Shown here: piece by piece, positions 17,785 to 27,194 of the stretch | How positions within the stretch are numbered: the first letter of the stretch is position 1 | Layout: each line of letters opens with the position of its first letter | Source: Halovenus salina | Lineage (GTDB): Archaea; Halobacteriota; Halobacteria; Halobacteriales; Haloarculaceae | NCBI RefSeq assembly: GCF_026410925.1 | Contig: NZ_CP112972.1 | Span: 62,001 to 126,000 of the forward strand | Direction: 5' to 3' | Length of the DNA stretch: 64,000 nucleotides | Made by a program: the position numbers and the translations under genes | The notes under the pieces: model-generated | What the model was told of the DNA's origin: nothing | The model's database searches: none | The model's input: only the letters and a program-made list of their open reading frames with translations

Positions 17785-18867
17785 TCACTGCGGAAGCATC
17801 GCACGGAGCTGGTCGGCCGAAAACAGCGTCGTTGGCCGGTCCATGTGGACGCCGATTTCGCCCTCGAACAGTCCCATCCCAGTCTCTTGGATGGGCTCTG
17901 GGGCCGAGTACCCACGGCGGATAAGATGGCCGAGCCGGATGTCTCCGAGCAGTTCCGAACGCCAGGCCGACTCGTAAGCCGAAAGCGTCGAGGGGTCGGT
18001 TGGGTCGATTGTGTCGACCGCGCAGTCGGCGGCAGTCATTCCATAGAGGATTCCCCCGCCGGTGAAAGGTTTGTTGTGGGCGGCAGCGTCGCCGATGAGA
18101 AACACTCTCCCGGTGGTGACAGAGTCGGCTGGCCCAATCGGGATGAGTCCCGAACAGCGGCGGTCGGTCTCAACCCCGTAGTCATCGGTGAGCTCCTCGA
18201 AGCGGTCGCTCACGTCGTTGCCCGGCGGCATCGCCAGGCCGTACTCGACTCCGGCCTCGCCCCGCGGGATGCGCCAGGCGAAAAACCGCGGGACAGTGAG
18301 GTGAACGTCGACGAACTCCTCGGCGTCTGGCTCGGATTCGAAGCCGAGCACGCCGTGGAGTAGTTCGTCTGGCTCGGGCAGACCGACGGCGTGTCGGACC
18401 CGAGACTTGGGGCCGTCACAGCCTGCGACCATTCGCGCACGATGTGTCTCGACGCCGTCGGGCCCACGGACAGCCACCTCAACGTAGTCGCGGTGCTCTG
18501 TGAGATCGACGACGGTGTGGTTCTCACGAACCTCAGCCCCCGCCCCCCGTGCGAGTTCGGCCAGCGTCCGGTCGAGTTCGACCCTGTCGATGACGTTCGA
18601 GACGACCTCGTCCTTGTAGAAGCGGTAGGGCTGGCTGTCCGGCCCGCCGGTGTGAAAGCGCGCGCCGTATATCTCGTTCTGAAAGAGGCGGTCATGGGCC
18701 TCCTCCGGAACGAATTCCCAGATATCGGTGCTGACGTGTCCCGAACAAGCGAGTGGTTTCCCAACTGTGCCTTGCTCGAAGGCGACGACGTCATGGTCTG
18801 CCTGGGCCGCCCCGCGTGCGAACCGCGAGCCTGCGGGGCCGGCACCCACGACGACGAAATCGTGCAT
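17785..18867 (-). CDS. Geranylgeranyl reductase family FAD-dependent oxidoreductase
   Basis: 360 aa. The N-terminal FAD dinucleotide fold is VVGAGPAGSRFARGAA (residues 5-20). The flavin-family Cys region is LACSGHVS (about 40-47), a substrate strand FFAWRIPRG is near 215, and the second FAD motif is LIGDAAAHNKPFTGGGI near 275. The family saturates isoprenoid chains of archaeal lipids and quinones. This may be the digeranylgeranylglycerophospholipid reductase or a paralogue; haloarchaea often carry several. It is divergent from the nuo operon. Confidence 0.8.
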   Translation of the reverse strand: MHDFVVVGAGPAGSRFARGAAQADHDVVAFEQGTVGKPLACSGHVSTDIWEFVPEEAHDRLFQNEIYGARFHTGGPDSQPYRFYKDEVVSNVIDRVELDRTLAELARGAGAEVRENHTVVDLTEHRDYVEVAVRGPDGVETHRARMVAGCDGPKSRVRHAVGLPEPDELLHGVLGFESEPDAEEFVDVHLTVPRFFAWRIPRGEAGVEYGLAMPPGNDVSDRFEELTDDYGVETDRRCSGLIPIGPADSVTTGRVFLIGDAAAHNKPFTGGGILYGMTAADCAVDTIDPTDPSTLSAYESAWRSELLGDIRLGHLIRRGYSAPEPIQETGMGLFEGEIGVHMDRPTTLFSADQLRAMLPQ

Positions 18868-18889
18868 ATACGAATAGTTGACTGGCCGA

Positions 18890-18899
18890 CTCTTAAGCC
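18890..18899 (-). promoter_or_regulatory. TATA box for the geranylgeranyl reductase gene
   Basis: On the minus strand GGCTTAAGA is centred about 28 bp before the ATG at 18867, giving a leaderless-type spacing. Confidence 0.5.
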
Positions 18900-18995
18900 A
18901 GACGGTTGGCGATGTGGGATAACGTGGGACCCCTCAACACGCCCGGAAGACACGTCTGAGCCGTTGTTTTTTCACCGATATCTGACAGGAGCACG

Positions 18996-19004
18996 GATTA
19001 AAAG
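18996..19004 (+). promoter_or_regulatory. Promoter of the nuoJ1-N operon
   Basis: GATTAAAAG is centred near 19000. Transcription would start near 19025, either at the in-frame GTG 19025 or about 20 nt before ATG 19046. Its presence shows that this nuo segment has its own promoter and is not simply the tail of a longer operon. Confidence 0.55.
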
Positions 19005-19045
19005 GGAATCTTGAAAAGCACGCCGTGTACACCACTACAGTAACA

Positions 19046-19315
19046 ATGGTACTCGACCAATTAGCATTCGGGCTGTTCGCGCTGGTGACTCTTGCCAGCA
19101 GCCTGGGTGTCGTTCTGGTCCGTGACGTGTGGCACGCGGCGCTGTTGCTCGGTGTCGCGTTGTCGAGCGTGGCGATCCACTACGTGCTGTTACAGGCCGA
19201 GTTCATCGCTGTGATGCAGGTTCTGGTCTACATCGGCGGTGTGCTCATTCTCATCGCCTTCGGCGTCATGGTCACCCAGGACGATACCGAAGAGACTGGA
19301 GAGGTGACGGCATGA
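19046..19315 (+). CDS. nuoJ1: Complex I subunit J, N-terminal half
   Basis: 89 aa from ATG 19046; in-frame GTG 19025 would add 7 residues. Three TM helices cover the conserved NuoJ start (ALVTLASSLGVVLVRDVWHAALLLG and VLVYIGGVLILIAFGVM). In haloarchaea NuoJ is encoded as two genes, and the second half follows with an ATGA overlap. It is a membrane-arm subunit of the NADH-dehydrogenase-like complex, probably fed by a donor other than NADH because haloarchaea lack NuoEFG. The upstream neighbour is divergent, so nuoABCDHI are not attached. Confidence 0.88.
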   Translation: MVLDQLAFGLFALVTLASSLGVVLVRDVWHAALLLGVALSSVAIHYVLLQAEFIAVMQVLVYIGGVLILIAFGVMVTQDDTEETGEVTA

Positions 19316-19638
19316 CGACCGGCCCACGCCTCATCGAGCTGGACCGGAGTCTCCTCCCGGGGCTCATCGCTGTCGTGCTCTTTGGCATCATGTCCGCGGT
19401 GTTCCTGACCGCAGATGGGACGGCGCTATTCGAGTGGGCGTTCGATGACCCTGATGGCTTCCCCGATACGAGTATCGTCGGCGCAATCGGCTACGCGCTC
19501 ATCGGGGCAGCCGAACAGGGTGTCGAGGCGACCGAGGACTTCCTCGTCGCACTCGTGCTCATCGCCGTCTTGCTCGACGCGGCACTGGATGGTGCCCTCA
19601 TGCTCGCTAAACGGGACGACAGAGGTGAGAGCCGGTGA
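19312..19638 (+). CDS. nuoJ2: Complex I subunit J, C-terminal half
   Basis: 108 aa from ATG 19312, overlapping nuoJ1 by 4 nt. There are two TM helices, one near 15-38 (LLPGLIAVVLFGIMSAVFL) and one near 78-100 (DFLVALVLIAVLLDAALDGA), with a charged loop containing GYALIGAAEQGVEATEDF. This equals the back half of bacterial NuoJ. It ends in a GTGA overlap with nuoK. Confidence 0.85.
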   Translation: MTTGPRLIELDRSLLPGLIAVVLFGIMSAVFLTADGTALFEWAFDDPDGFPDTSIVGAIGYALIGAAEQGVEATEDFLVALVLIAVLLDAALDGALMLAKRDDRGESR

Positions 19639-19940
19639 CTGCTCCTCTGGAGTGGTATCTGGTTCTCTCGGCTGGCGTCTTCTGTGCCGGCCTGTTCGGG
19701 GTTCTCGTCCGGCAGTCGGCGCTTCATTTTGTGATGGCCGTCGAGCTGATGCTCAACGCCGCGAATATCAATCTCGTCGCCTTCTCGCTCGAACACGGCA
19801 ACCTGACGGGGCAGGTGTTCGCGCTCTTTGGCATCGCGCTTGCCGCCGCCGAGGTCGCTATCGGTATCGGCATCATCCTCGTGTTGAACCGCAACTTCGG
19901 CGATATTGACGTTACAGAGGCAGTCACGATGAGGTGGTAA
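19635..19940 (+). CDS. nuoK: Complex I subunit K
   Basis: 101 aa, GTG start overlapping the nuoJ2 stop. It has the three TM helices of NuoK, including the conserved ELMLNAANINLVAFS and the proton-path Glu residues in VELMLNA and AAAEVAIGIGI. It is a proton-translocating membrane subunit homologous to MrpC. Confidence 0.93.
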   Translation: MTAPLEWYLVLSAGVFCAGLFGVLVRQSALHFVMAVELMLNAANINLVAFSLEHGNLTGQVFALFGIALAAAEVAIGIGIILVLNRNFGDIDVTEAVTMRW

Positions 19941-19943
19941 CAG

Positions 19944-21989
19944 ATGGTAGATGTGTTCAACGTTGTCGAGGCTATCGCACTGGTTCCGCTCGTATCGTTT
20001 CTCCTGGTTCTCGCGCTCGGGGACCGGATGCCAAAGAAAGGGGCACTCTCGGGAATCGCCGCGACTGGCTTCTCGCTCGGTATCTCTCTTCTGGTCGTCC
20101 TCGACCTCGCGACCGGCGGCGAGGTCTACCACGAGGAGCTGTTCACCTTCGTCGCCGGCGACGGCGCGGGCGTCGAACTCTCTTTTGGCCTGCTCGTTGA
20201 CCCGCTGGCGGCCCTGATGTTGACTATCGTCTCGCTTATCTCGTTTCTAGTGCATATCTTCTCGCTCGGCTATATGAACGACGAGGGCGAAACCGGGCTG
20301 CGCCGGTACTACGCGAGTCTCAGCCTCTTTACGTTCTCGATGCTCGCCTTCGTCTACAGCGACAACCTCCTGATGGCCTTCATGTTCTTCGAGCTTGTGG
20401 GGCTGTGTTCGTATCTCCTCATCGGCTTCTGGTTTCGGGAAGACGGCCCGCCGAGCGCGGCCAAGAAGGCATTTCTCGTGACTCGGTTCGGGGATTACTT
20501 CTTCCTCGTCGGCGTCGTCGCCATCTTCGCCACCTTCGGCACGACGGCCTTCGCCGGTGAGAGTTCGTTCATCGTCGAGGCCACCCACGTGCTCGAACCC
20601 GACGCCACCGGGGAGATGAACACCTTCCTCGGGCTGGGTGAGCAGGCCTGGATTACCGTCGTCGGTCTGCTGGTACTCGGCGGGGTCATGGGTAAATCCG
20701 CGCAGTTCCCGCTCCACACCTGGCTTCCCGACGCGATGGAAGGCCCGACGCCGGTCTCTGCCCTGATTCACGCCGCAACGATGGTCGCCGCGGGTGTCTA
20801 TCTCGTCATGCGAATCTACGGGTTCTATGCACTTTCGCCGACCGCACTCGGCATTATCGCGCTTGTGGGTGGGTTCACCGCCTTCTTCGCGGCGACAATG
20901 GCCCTGGTCAAACAGGAGCTCAAGCAGGTCCTCGCGTACTCGACAGTCTCACAGTACGGCTACATGATGCTCGCACTGGGTGGCGGCGGTTACGTGGGCG
21001 CGGTGTTCCACCTCACGACTCACGCCATCTTCAAGGCGCTCCTGTTCCTCGGGGCCGGCGCAGTCATCATCGCCATGCACCACAACGAGAACATGTGGGA
21101 CATGGGCGGTCTGCGCTCGCGGATGCCGGTCACCTACTGGACGTTCCTGTTTGGGTCGCTCGCGCTCGCGGGCATCTTCCCGTTCGCAGGCTTCTGGTCC
21201 AAAGACGAGGTCCTCTTCGAGACGCTCGAACACGCCCTCTCGGGCGAGCCGCTACTCTTGATCGGCTACGCCTTCGGGCTGCTGGCCGTCGTCATGACCG
21301 CGCTCTACACCTTCCGGATGGTCTATCTCACCTTCCACGGCGAGCCCCGGACTGACACCGCCGAATCGCCCGAGCCGATTGGCTGGAACATGAAGTTCCC
21401 GCTGGTCGTCCTCGGTGGACTCTCAGTCGTCACGGGTGTCCTCAACATGGGCGTCCTCAAGGAGTTCGTCGGCTCAGAGAACCTCTTCTTGAAGCGGTGG
21501 CTCGAAGGGAAGACACTCGACGGCGAACTCGGGGAACTCTCCGCAGAGGAGTACCACCACATCCTCGAAAGCGACTTCGCCGCGGGCTACGACGTGACCG
21601 AACTCTCGCCGCTCGGTCCCGGAGCACTTGCGCTTGTTCTCGGACTGGTCGGCATCGGGGCCGCCGTCGTCCTCTATCGCGCCCCCGAGCCGACGCCTCA
21701 CATGACGAAACTCGGTCGTATTCGCACGCTACTCATGAACAACTACTATCTCGACGAGTTCCAGGTCTGGCTGGCAACTGGGCTGACTGCACCGCTCGCC
21801 CGCGTGGCGAACAAGTTCGACCAGAGCGGCATCGACGGCGTCGTCAACGGTGCTGGCAGCGTGAGCATGTTCTCGGGCAGTCAGTTCCGGAAAATACAGA
21901 CCGGCATCGTGACGAACTACGCTGCCCTGCTGTCGCTCGGACTCGTGTTGTTGCTTCTCGTGTTCGGGTTCCTCGGGGGGTGGTTCTAG
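19944..21989 (+). CDS. nuoL: Complex I subunit L, antiporter-like
   Basis: 681 aa with about 16 TM helices. The antiporter core (about 60-500) includes the quinone/Mrp signature GLCSYLLIGFWF, the Lys/Glu channel segments (KSAQFPLHTWLPDAMEGPTPVSALIHAATMVAAG) and VKQELKQVLAYSTVSQYGYM. The long lateral helix and final TM are at the C-terminus. It pumps protons in the distal membrane arm. It starts 3 bp after nuoK. Confidence 0.95.
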   Translation: MVDVFNVVEAIALVPLVSFLLVLALGDRMPKKGALSGIAATGFSLGISLLVVLDLATGGEVYHEELFTFVAGDGAGVELSFGLLVDPLAALMLTIVSLISFLVHIFSLGYMNDEGETGLRRYYASLSLFTFSMLAFVYSDNLLMAFMFFELVGLCSYLLIGFWFREDGPPSAAKKAFLVTRFGDYFFLVGVVAIFATFGTTAFAGESSFIVEATHVLEPDATGEMNTFLGLGEQAWITVVGLLVLGGVMGKSAQFPLHTWLPDAMEGPTPVSALIHAATMVAAGVYLVMRIYGFYALSPTALGIIALVGGFTAFFAATMALVKQELKQVLAYSTVSQYGYMMLALGGGGYVGAVFHLTTHAIFKALLFLGAGAVIIAMHHNENMWDMGGLRSRMPVTYWTFLFGSLALAGIFPFAGFWSKDEVLFETLEHALSGEPLLLIGYAFGLLAVVMTALYTFRMVYLTFHGEPRTDTAESPEPIGWNMKFPLVVLGGLSVVTGVLNMGVLKEFVGSENLFLKRWLEGKTLDGELGELSAEEYHHILESDFAAGYDVTELSPLGPGALALVLGLVGIGAAVVLYRAPEPTPHMTKLGRIRTLLMNNYYLDEFQVWLATGLTAPLARVANKFDQSGIDGVVNGAGSVSMFSGSQFRKIQTGIVTNYAALLSLGLVLLLLVFGFLGGWF

Positions 21990-23558
21990 ATGATAATCGA
22001 GACACTGCTTGCGTTCACGCTCGCGAGTTCGCTGCTGGTGTTCGGTGTCCCCGACCGGTACGCAGGCAAGCTCGCAACTGGGCTGAGCCTGGTCCCGCTG
22101 CTGGGGAGTCTCTGGATGTGGACCGAGTTCTCGAGCGAGGGGAACGCCCTGCTTGCCGACGGCAACGTCGCCTTCGACCGCGCTGTCGACTGGTTCACCT
22201 TCACGTTCGACACCTACGCGTGGACGCTGCAGTGGAATGTCGGCGTCGACGGCGTGAGTCTTCCGCTTCTGGTGCTCGCGACGGTGCTTACTACGCTCGC
22301 GCTGATTTCGTCGTGGACGCCAATCGACGGCCGTCAATCCCAGTTTTATGGCCTCATGCTGTTGATGGAGACGGCCCTCATCGGCGTGTTCACGACGCTG
22401 GATTTCCTGCTGTGGTTCGTCTTCTGGGAGGCTGTCCTGATTCCGATGTACTTCCTCATCGCGGTCTGGGGCGGTCCCCGTCGGAAGTACGCCGCAATCA
22501 AGTTCCTGCTGTACACGAACCTCGCCTCGCTCGTGATGTTCGTCGGGATGTTCGCGCTCATCTTCGGCCTCGGTGATGCAATTTCGACGCTCGGATTCGC
22601 CGAGATTGCACAGGCACTCCGTGCCGGTGAGTTGGGTAGCTTCGCCGGGATGGAACCCGACACGCTGCGGCTGTTCGCGTTCGTCCTGCTGTTCCTCGGG
22701 TTCGCGGTCAAGGTTCCGGTGGTCCCGTTCCACACCTGGCTGCCCGACGCCCACGTTCAGGCCCCGACGCCGGTGTCGGTGATGCTGGCCGGGGTCTTGC
22801 TGAAGATGGGGACCTACGCGCTCCTGCGGTTCAACTTCACAATGCTTCCCGACGTGGCACGGGCAAACGCCGAACTCATCGCCGCTATCGGTGTGCTCAG
22901 TGTGATCTACGGAGCCATGCTCGCGCTCGCACAGCAAGACCTCAAGCGTATCGTCGCCTACTCCTCGATTTCCTCGATGGGGTATGTCATCCTTGGACTC
23001 GTCGCCTTCTCCCCACACGGCATGGGCGGCGCGACATTCCAGATGGTCAGTCACGGCCTCATTTCGGGGCTGATGTTCATGGCTGTCGGCGTCATCTACA
23101 ACGCGACCCACACCCGGATGGTCGGTGACATGTCGGGACTGGCCGACCGGATGCCGTACGCGGTCGGCATCTTTGTGGTCGGTGCCTTCGGCTACATGGG
23201 ACTGCCGCTAATGAGTGGATTCGCCGCAGAGGTGCTGATATTCATCGGTGCCTTCGAGTCGACTGTCATTGGCGGTGCGCCGCTGTTTACCGCGGCCGCG
23301 ATGTTCGGTATCGTCATCGTTGCGGGCTACCTGCTGTGGGCGATGCAGCGGACCCTCTTTGGCGAGTTCAGCGTCGAAACCGACTACGATATCGGCCGTG
23401 CGCCGCTGCACGACCTCGCGCCGATGTTCGTCCTCATCGCGCTAATAATCGCGCTGGGCGTCCAGCCAGATATCATCTACGAGGCGATACAGAACGCCGT
23501 CAACCCACTGAACGATCCGCTTGCGCTCGTCGCCGACCTGGGAGGTGAGCTCCGATGA
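21990..23558 (+). CDS. nuoM: Complex I subunit M, antiporter-like
   Basis: 522 aa with 13-14 TM helices. Conserved features are WEAVLIPMYFLIAVWGGP, KVPVVPFHTWLPDAHVQAPTPVSVMLAGVLLKMG and QDLKRIVAYSSISSMGYV. It is a proton channel subunit. The ATG directly follows the nuoL stop. The last residues overlap nuoN by 4 nt. Confidence 0.95.
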   Translation: MIIETLLAFTLASSLLVFGVPDRYAGKLATGLSLVPLLGSLWMWTEFSSEGNALLADGNVAFDRAVDWFTFTFDTYAWTLQWNVGVDGVSLPLLVLATVLTTLALISSWTPIDGRQSQFYGLMLLMETALIGVFTTLDFLLWFVFWEAVLIPMYFLIAVWGGPRRKYAAIKFLLYTNLASLVMFVGMFALIFGLGDAISTLGFAEIAQALRAGELGSFAGMEPDTLRLFAFVLLFLGFAVKVPVVPFHTWLPDAHVQAPTPVSVMLAGVLLKMGTYALLRFNFTMLPDVARANAELIAAIGVLSVIYGAMLALAQQDLKRIVAYSSISSMGYVILGLVAFSPHGMGGATFQMVSHGLISGLMFMAVGVIYNATHTRMVGDMSGLADRMPYAVGIFVVGAFGYMGLPLMSGFAAEVLIFIGAFESTVIGGAPLFTAAAMFGIVIVAGYLLWAMQRTLFGEFSVETDYDIGRAPLHDLAPMFVLIALIIALGVQPDIIYEAIQNAVNPLNDPLALVADLGGELR

Positions 23559-25054
23559 CGGACCTCGGTACGCTCCCCGACTGGGCAGCACTCGGGCCGG
23601 CACTCGCGCTTGGATTCACCGCGCTGGCGCTGTTTGTCGCCGACATGGTCTACCCCGACGAACCCCAACGTGAGCTGTTCGCGGGTATCTCGCTTACCGG
23701 CGGGCTCACCGGACTCGGCCTCAGCGTCTGGTATCTGCTTGCCGACACCGGCCAGGCCGAAAGCGGCGGCGCAATCCAGCTGTTCGAGGGAACGCTGGTC
23801 GTCGACGGGATGTCGCTGTTTTTCGCGACTATCGTCACCAGCGTTGTCGTGCTCGTCACACTCGCGAGCTACGACTACCTCGTCGACCACCCACACCAGG
23901 CCGAAATCTACTCGCTGACGCTGCTGGCGGCCACGGGGATGGTGATGGTCGGGATGTCGAATAGCTTCGTCACCGCCTTCATCGCCATCGAGCTCTCGTC
24001 GCTGCCCTCGTACGCGCTCGTGGCCTCGCTCAAGGAGAACCGGGGAAGCATCGAGGGCGGCCTGAAGTACTTCCTCGTCGGCGCGCTCTCCTCTGCAATC
24101 CTGGCCTACGGTATCTCGCTGGTCTACGTCTCGACGGGCGCACTCCAGTTCGACGCCGTCACCGAGGCGCTCGCCGATGGAACCGGCGGAGTGCTCGGGC
24201 TCGGAATCATGATGATTCTGGCCGGCTTCGGGTTCAAGATTGCTGCCGTGCCGTTCCACTTCTGGGCACCCGACGCATACGAGGGAGCGCCGGGGCCGGT
24301 GTCGGCGTTCATCTCTTCGGCATCGAAGGCCGCCGGCTTCGTCGTCCTCTTCCGCGTGTTCGTCGATGTCTTCCCCTACGAGGTCGTCGAAGGGACCGTC
24401 GACTGGGTGATGGCCTTCCAGGTCCTCGCTATCGTCACGATGACCGTCGCCAACTTCGCCGCGCTCAGACAGGAGAAGGTCAAACGCATGCTCGCGTACT
24501 CCTCGGTTGGTCACGCGGGCTACGTGCTCATCGCGGTGGCTGCACTCACCGGCGAGGCCAGCGGGGCCTTCGTCCTCGGGTCGGGGATGGTCCACCTCAT
24601 GGTGTACGCGTTCATGAACACCGGGGCCTTCCTCTTCATCGCGCTGGCAGAACACTGGGGTATCGGCCGCCGCATCGAGGACTTCAACGGCCTCGCGACA
24701 CAGGCACCCTTCGCCTGTGGCGCGATGACGCTGTTCCTGTTCTCGCTTGCGGGCCTGCCAGTCGGCGGCGGCTTCTTCTCGAAGCTGTACCTCCTGATTG
24801 CGTCGGTCAGGGCCGAGGTTGCGCTGCTGGCGATAGCCCTCGTGCTCAACAGCGTCGTCTCGCTGTTTTACTACACGCGCGTCATCAAGGCCATGTGGGT
24901 CGAAGAGCCGAGCGACGACCTCGAAATCGAGAGCCAGCCAGTCGGACTGTACGCCGCGCTCGCGCTGGCAGCGCTGGTCACCGTCCTGTTGCTGCCCGGC
25001 TTCGGTATCGTCGTCGAGTTCGCCAACACCGCGGCCGAACTCGTCACAACCTAA
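23555..25054 (+). CDS. nuoN: Complex I subunit N, antiporter-like
   Basis: 499 aa with about 14 TM helices. Conserved segments are SSLPSYALVASLKEN, GFKIAAVPFHFWAPDAYEGAPGPVSAF and QEKVKRMLAYSSVGHAGYVLI. It is the third antiporter-like proton subunit and the last gene of the nuo run; transcription then meets a convergent gene 8 bp away. Confidence 0.95.
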   Translation: MTDLGTLPDWAALGPALALGFTALALFVADMVYPDEPQRELFAGISLTGGLTGLGLSVWYLLADTGQAESGGAIQLFEGTLVVDGMSLFFATIVTSVVVLVTLASYDYLVDHPHQAEIYSLTLLAATGMVMVGMSNSFVTAFIAIELSSLPSYALVASLKENRGSIEGGLKYFLVGALSSAILAYGISLVYVSTGALQFDAVTEALADGTGGVLGLGIMMILAGFGFKIAAVPFHFWAPDAYEGAPGPVSAFISSASKAAGFVVLFRVFVDVFPYEVVEGTVDWVMAFQVLAIVTMTVANFAALRQEKVKRMLAYSSVGHAGYVLIAVAALTGEASGAFVLGSGMVHLMVYAFMNTGAFLFIALAEHWGIGRRIEDFNGLATQAPFACGAMTLFLFSLAGLPVGGGFFSKLYLLIASVRAEVALLAIALVLNSVVSLFYYTRVIKAMWVEEPSDDLEIESQPVGLYAALALAALVTVLLLPGFGIVVEFANTAAELVTT

Positions 25055-25061
25055 AACCGAG

Positions 25062-25553
25062 TCACATACTGGGGATACTATTCACATGTAACGTACCGAC
25101 CTCATCAATTCTGACCCACCATTTCGGCCCGCCGTCCCCCATGTAGATTTTCTCAACCGAATCAGTGTAGGAGTCGGTTTGTTGACCGTCGAGAGTCGCT
25201 CGAATCGTGTAGTTTCCCGGTTCGTTCACAACATCCTCAAGACGGTGATTAACGACGCCGCCGGAGGCGGATTCCAGAGAATCATTTGCCGAGTATATCA
25301 CTGTCGAGTCCTGGACTATTTGAACAGTCACGTTGTGACTCTCGTGGTGCGAGTTTCGGACATCAATGTCCGGGGGCTTCTTCTCCAGCCAGCAGTAGGT
25401 CGGCTTGGGGTCTCCCTTTGTCGTGTCGCGGTGACACGGCCCATCGGACGCGTTGATACGTTCGGCGATGGAGGGTTGCGGTTCACCGCCGGGATATCCA
25501 AAGAGGAACATAAACATCAAGAGTCCCAGAATGAGGAGGGCTTTTTTCGGCAT
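25062..25553 (-). CDS. Secreted or membrane-anchored small protein, function unknown
   Basis: 163 aa from ATG 25553; Met at 25583 is an alternative. A long open frame continuing to 26732 is only the antisense of the decarboxylase gene. Residues 2-20 are a hydrophobic signal or anchor (KKALLILGLLMFMFLFGYP) without lipobox. Two cysteines (C40, C54) could form a disulfide. Residues about 60-150 resemble an Ig-like/CARDB beta-sandwich (VTVQIVQDSTVIYS, GNYTIRATLDGQ). Several NxS/NxT sequons suggest glycosylation by AglB. No homologue is recognised. Confidence 0.6.
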   Translation of the reverse strand: MPKKALLILGLLMFMFLFGYPGGEPQPSIAERINASDGPCHRDTTKGDPKPTYCWLEKKPPDIDVRNSHHESHNVTVQIVQDSTVIYSANDSLESASGGVVNHRLEDVVNEPGNYTIRATLDGQQTDSYTDSVEKIYMGDGGPKWWVRIDEVGTLHVNSIPSM

Positions 25554-25721
25554 ATTCACAACTTTCACGCTCGCATAAAACATCTTTCCGGCGAGTATAA
25601 CTCGTTGGACAACTAATCGTTCGGCCGGAATAGCTGATTTCGGATGATTCCTCCGTGCCAGACTGGCGGACCAACGCCGCGGTTCAAAACTGCCAAGTAC
25701 CGACGCCGAATTGCTCAGGGT

Positions 25722-26702
25722 ATGAAGGCGACTGCGAGAGCCCACCCAATCGAGGGGCTCGTCAAGTACCACGGGATGCGCGACGAGGAACTCCGACTCC
25801 CGTATCACGACTCTATCAGCCTCTGTACCGCCCCGAGCAATACGACGACTACTGTCGAGTTCGACTCCTCCCTCACTGAGGATTACTACGTCATCGACGG
25901 CGAGGAGATCGACGGCCGCGCGGCCGAGCGCGTCCGCCACGTCGTCGACCACGTCCGCGAGTTGGCCGATACCGACGACCGCGTTCGGTTCGAGTCCGAG
26001 AACTCGTTCCCGACGAACGTCGGCTTTGGCTCCTCTGCCTCCGGGTTCGCAGCGGCGGCGACGGCGCTCGCAGACGCTGCAGGACTCGACCTGACGCTGC
26101 CCGAAATCTCCACTATCGCCCGGCGTGGCTCCTGCTCGGCGGCGCGCGCTGTTACCGGCGGCTTCTCGCACCTTCGCGCAGGGATGAACGACGCGGACTG
26201 TCGCTCGGAGACGGTCTCCTCGCCTGAGGCCTTCGAGGAGGACCTGCGGGTCATCGGCGCGCTCGTCCCGTCCTACAAGGAGACAGAACACGCCCACGAG
26301 GAGGCCGCCGCGAGTCACATGTTCGAGGCGCGGATGGCCCACATCCACGGTCAGATTGCGGAGATGCGTGACGCACTCGGGGATGGAAACTTCCATCGAA
26401 CGTTCGAGCTCGCCGAGCACGACACCCTCTCGCTGACCGCAACGACGATGACTGGCCCATCCGGCTGGATCTACTGGCAGCCCGAGACCATCGAGGTGTT
26501 CAATACGGTCAGGCGGCTCCGGACCGAGGAGGAGATTCCGGTCTACTTTTCGGCCGACACCGGCGCGAGCGTCTACGTCAACACGACCGCGGAGTACGTC
26601 GACCGTGTCGAGGATGCTATCGGTGACTGTGGCGTCGAGACCCGTCGCTGGCGTATCGGCGGCCCGGCACGGGTGCTTCCGGCAGAGGACGCACTCTTCT
26701 GA
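25722..26702 (+). CDS. mvaD: Phosphomevalonate/diphosphomevalonate decarboxylase
   Basis: 326 aa from ATG 25722; a 26-codon in-frame extension upstream is unlikely. It is a GHMP-family protein. KATARAHPIEGLVKYHG is the N-terminal substrate region, FPTNVGFGSSASGFAAAATAL the phosphate/ATP loop (near 110-130), and the C-terminus has PVYFSADTGASVYV. In haloarchaea this orthologue is a phosphomevalonate decarboxylase that makes isopentenyl phosphate for ether-lipid isoprenoids. The usual Asp of the ATP-phosphorylating step should be checked by alignment. A TTCAAAAC element about 35 bp upstream may be its TATA box. Confidence 0.88.
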   Translation: MKATARAHPIEGLVKYHGMRDEELRLPYHDSISLCTAPSNTTTTVEFDSSLTEDYYVIDGEEIDGRAAERVRHVVDHVRELADTDDRVRFESENSFPTNVGFGSSASGFAAAATALADAAGLDLTLPEISTIARRGSCSAARAVTGGFSHLRAGMNDADCRSETVSSPEAFEEDLRVIGALVPSYKETEHAHEEAAASHMFEARMAHIHGQIAEMRDALGDGNFHRTFELAEHDTLSLTATTMTGPSGWIYWQPETIEVFNTVRRLRTEEEIPVYFSADTGASVYVNTTAEYVDRVEDAIGDCGVETRRWRIGGPARVLPAEDALF

Positions 26703-26741
26703 GCCGGGGGACTTAATCGGCCGGGCGCACAACAGTGGTCC

Positions 26742-27194
26742 ATGACGACGGTGACGCTTATTGGAACGCGACTCGCCGAGGAGGGGGTCGAGTTCGTCTA
26801 CAACGGGGAGTCAGCGGCTTGTGAGGGGTGTCCGTATCGGAGTCAGTGTCTCAACCTGACCGAGGGACGCAAGTACCGCGTCACCGGCATTCGGGAAAAC
26901 GCGAGCACGCTCGACTGTGCGGTCCACGATGCAGGAGTCACCGCGGTCGAGGTCGAACCGACGCCGGTTCGAGCCAACGTTGCCACGAGCAGCGCCTACT
27001 CCGGCAGCAGAGCGGCACTCGAAGGCCCCTGTCCCCACACCAGCTGCCCGAGCCACGAGTACTGCGAGCCAGCTGGCGCTTCCTTCGACGAGGAGTACCG
27101 TATCGACGAGGTCGTCGGCGACCCGCCACACGACTACTGCGTACTCGACCGTGACCTTTCACTCGTCGAGTTCGAGGCTCCTGAGGACAGCTAG
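26742..27194 (+). CDS. UPF0179-family Cys-rich protein
   Basis: 150 aa. It has eight or so cysteines in two clusters (CEGCPYRSQC near 28-37; CPHTSCPSHEYC near 95-108) plus C60 and C138. This arrangement belongs to the archaeal UPF0179 family, whose function is unknown; a metal or Fe-S centre is plausible. It is convergent with the DUF2237 gene, and the two stops overlap by 4 bp. Confidence 0.82.
   Translation: MTTVTLIGTRLAEEGVEFVYNGESAACEGCPYRSQCLNLTEGRKYRVTGIRENASTLDCAVHDAGVTAVEVEPTPVRANVATSSAYSGSRAALEGPCPHTSCPSHEYCEPAGASFDEEYRIDEVVGDPPHDYCVLDRDLSLVEFEAPEDS

Noticed and set aside
17500..18363. 287-codon plus frame over nop5 and the reductase
   Set aside because: Antisense to two recognisable genes; no domain of its own.
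21729..23111. 460-codon frame antisense to nuoL/nuoM
   Set aside because: It reads as Glu/Arg/His-rich antisense of strongly conserved membrane subunits, a common effect of high GC.
25554..26732. Minus-strand open frame continuous with the small anchored protein
   Set aside because: It is the antisense of the phosphomevalonate decarboxylase gene; only the last 163 codons have a membrane signal and independent sense.
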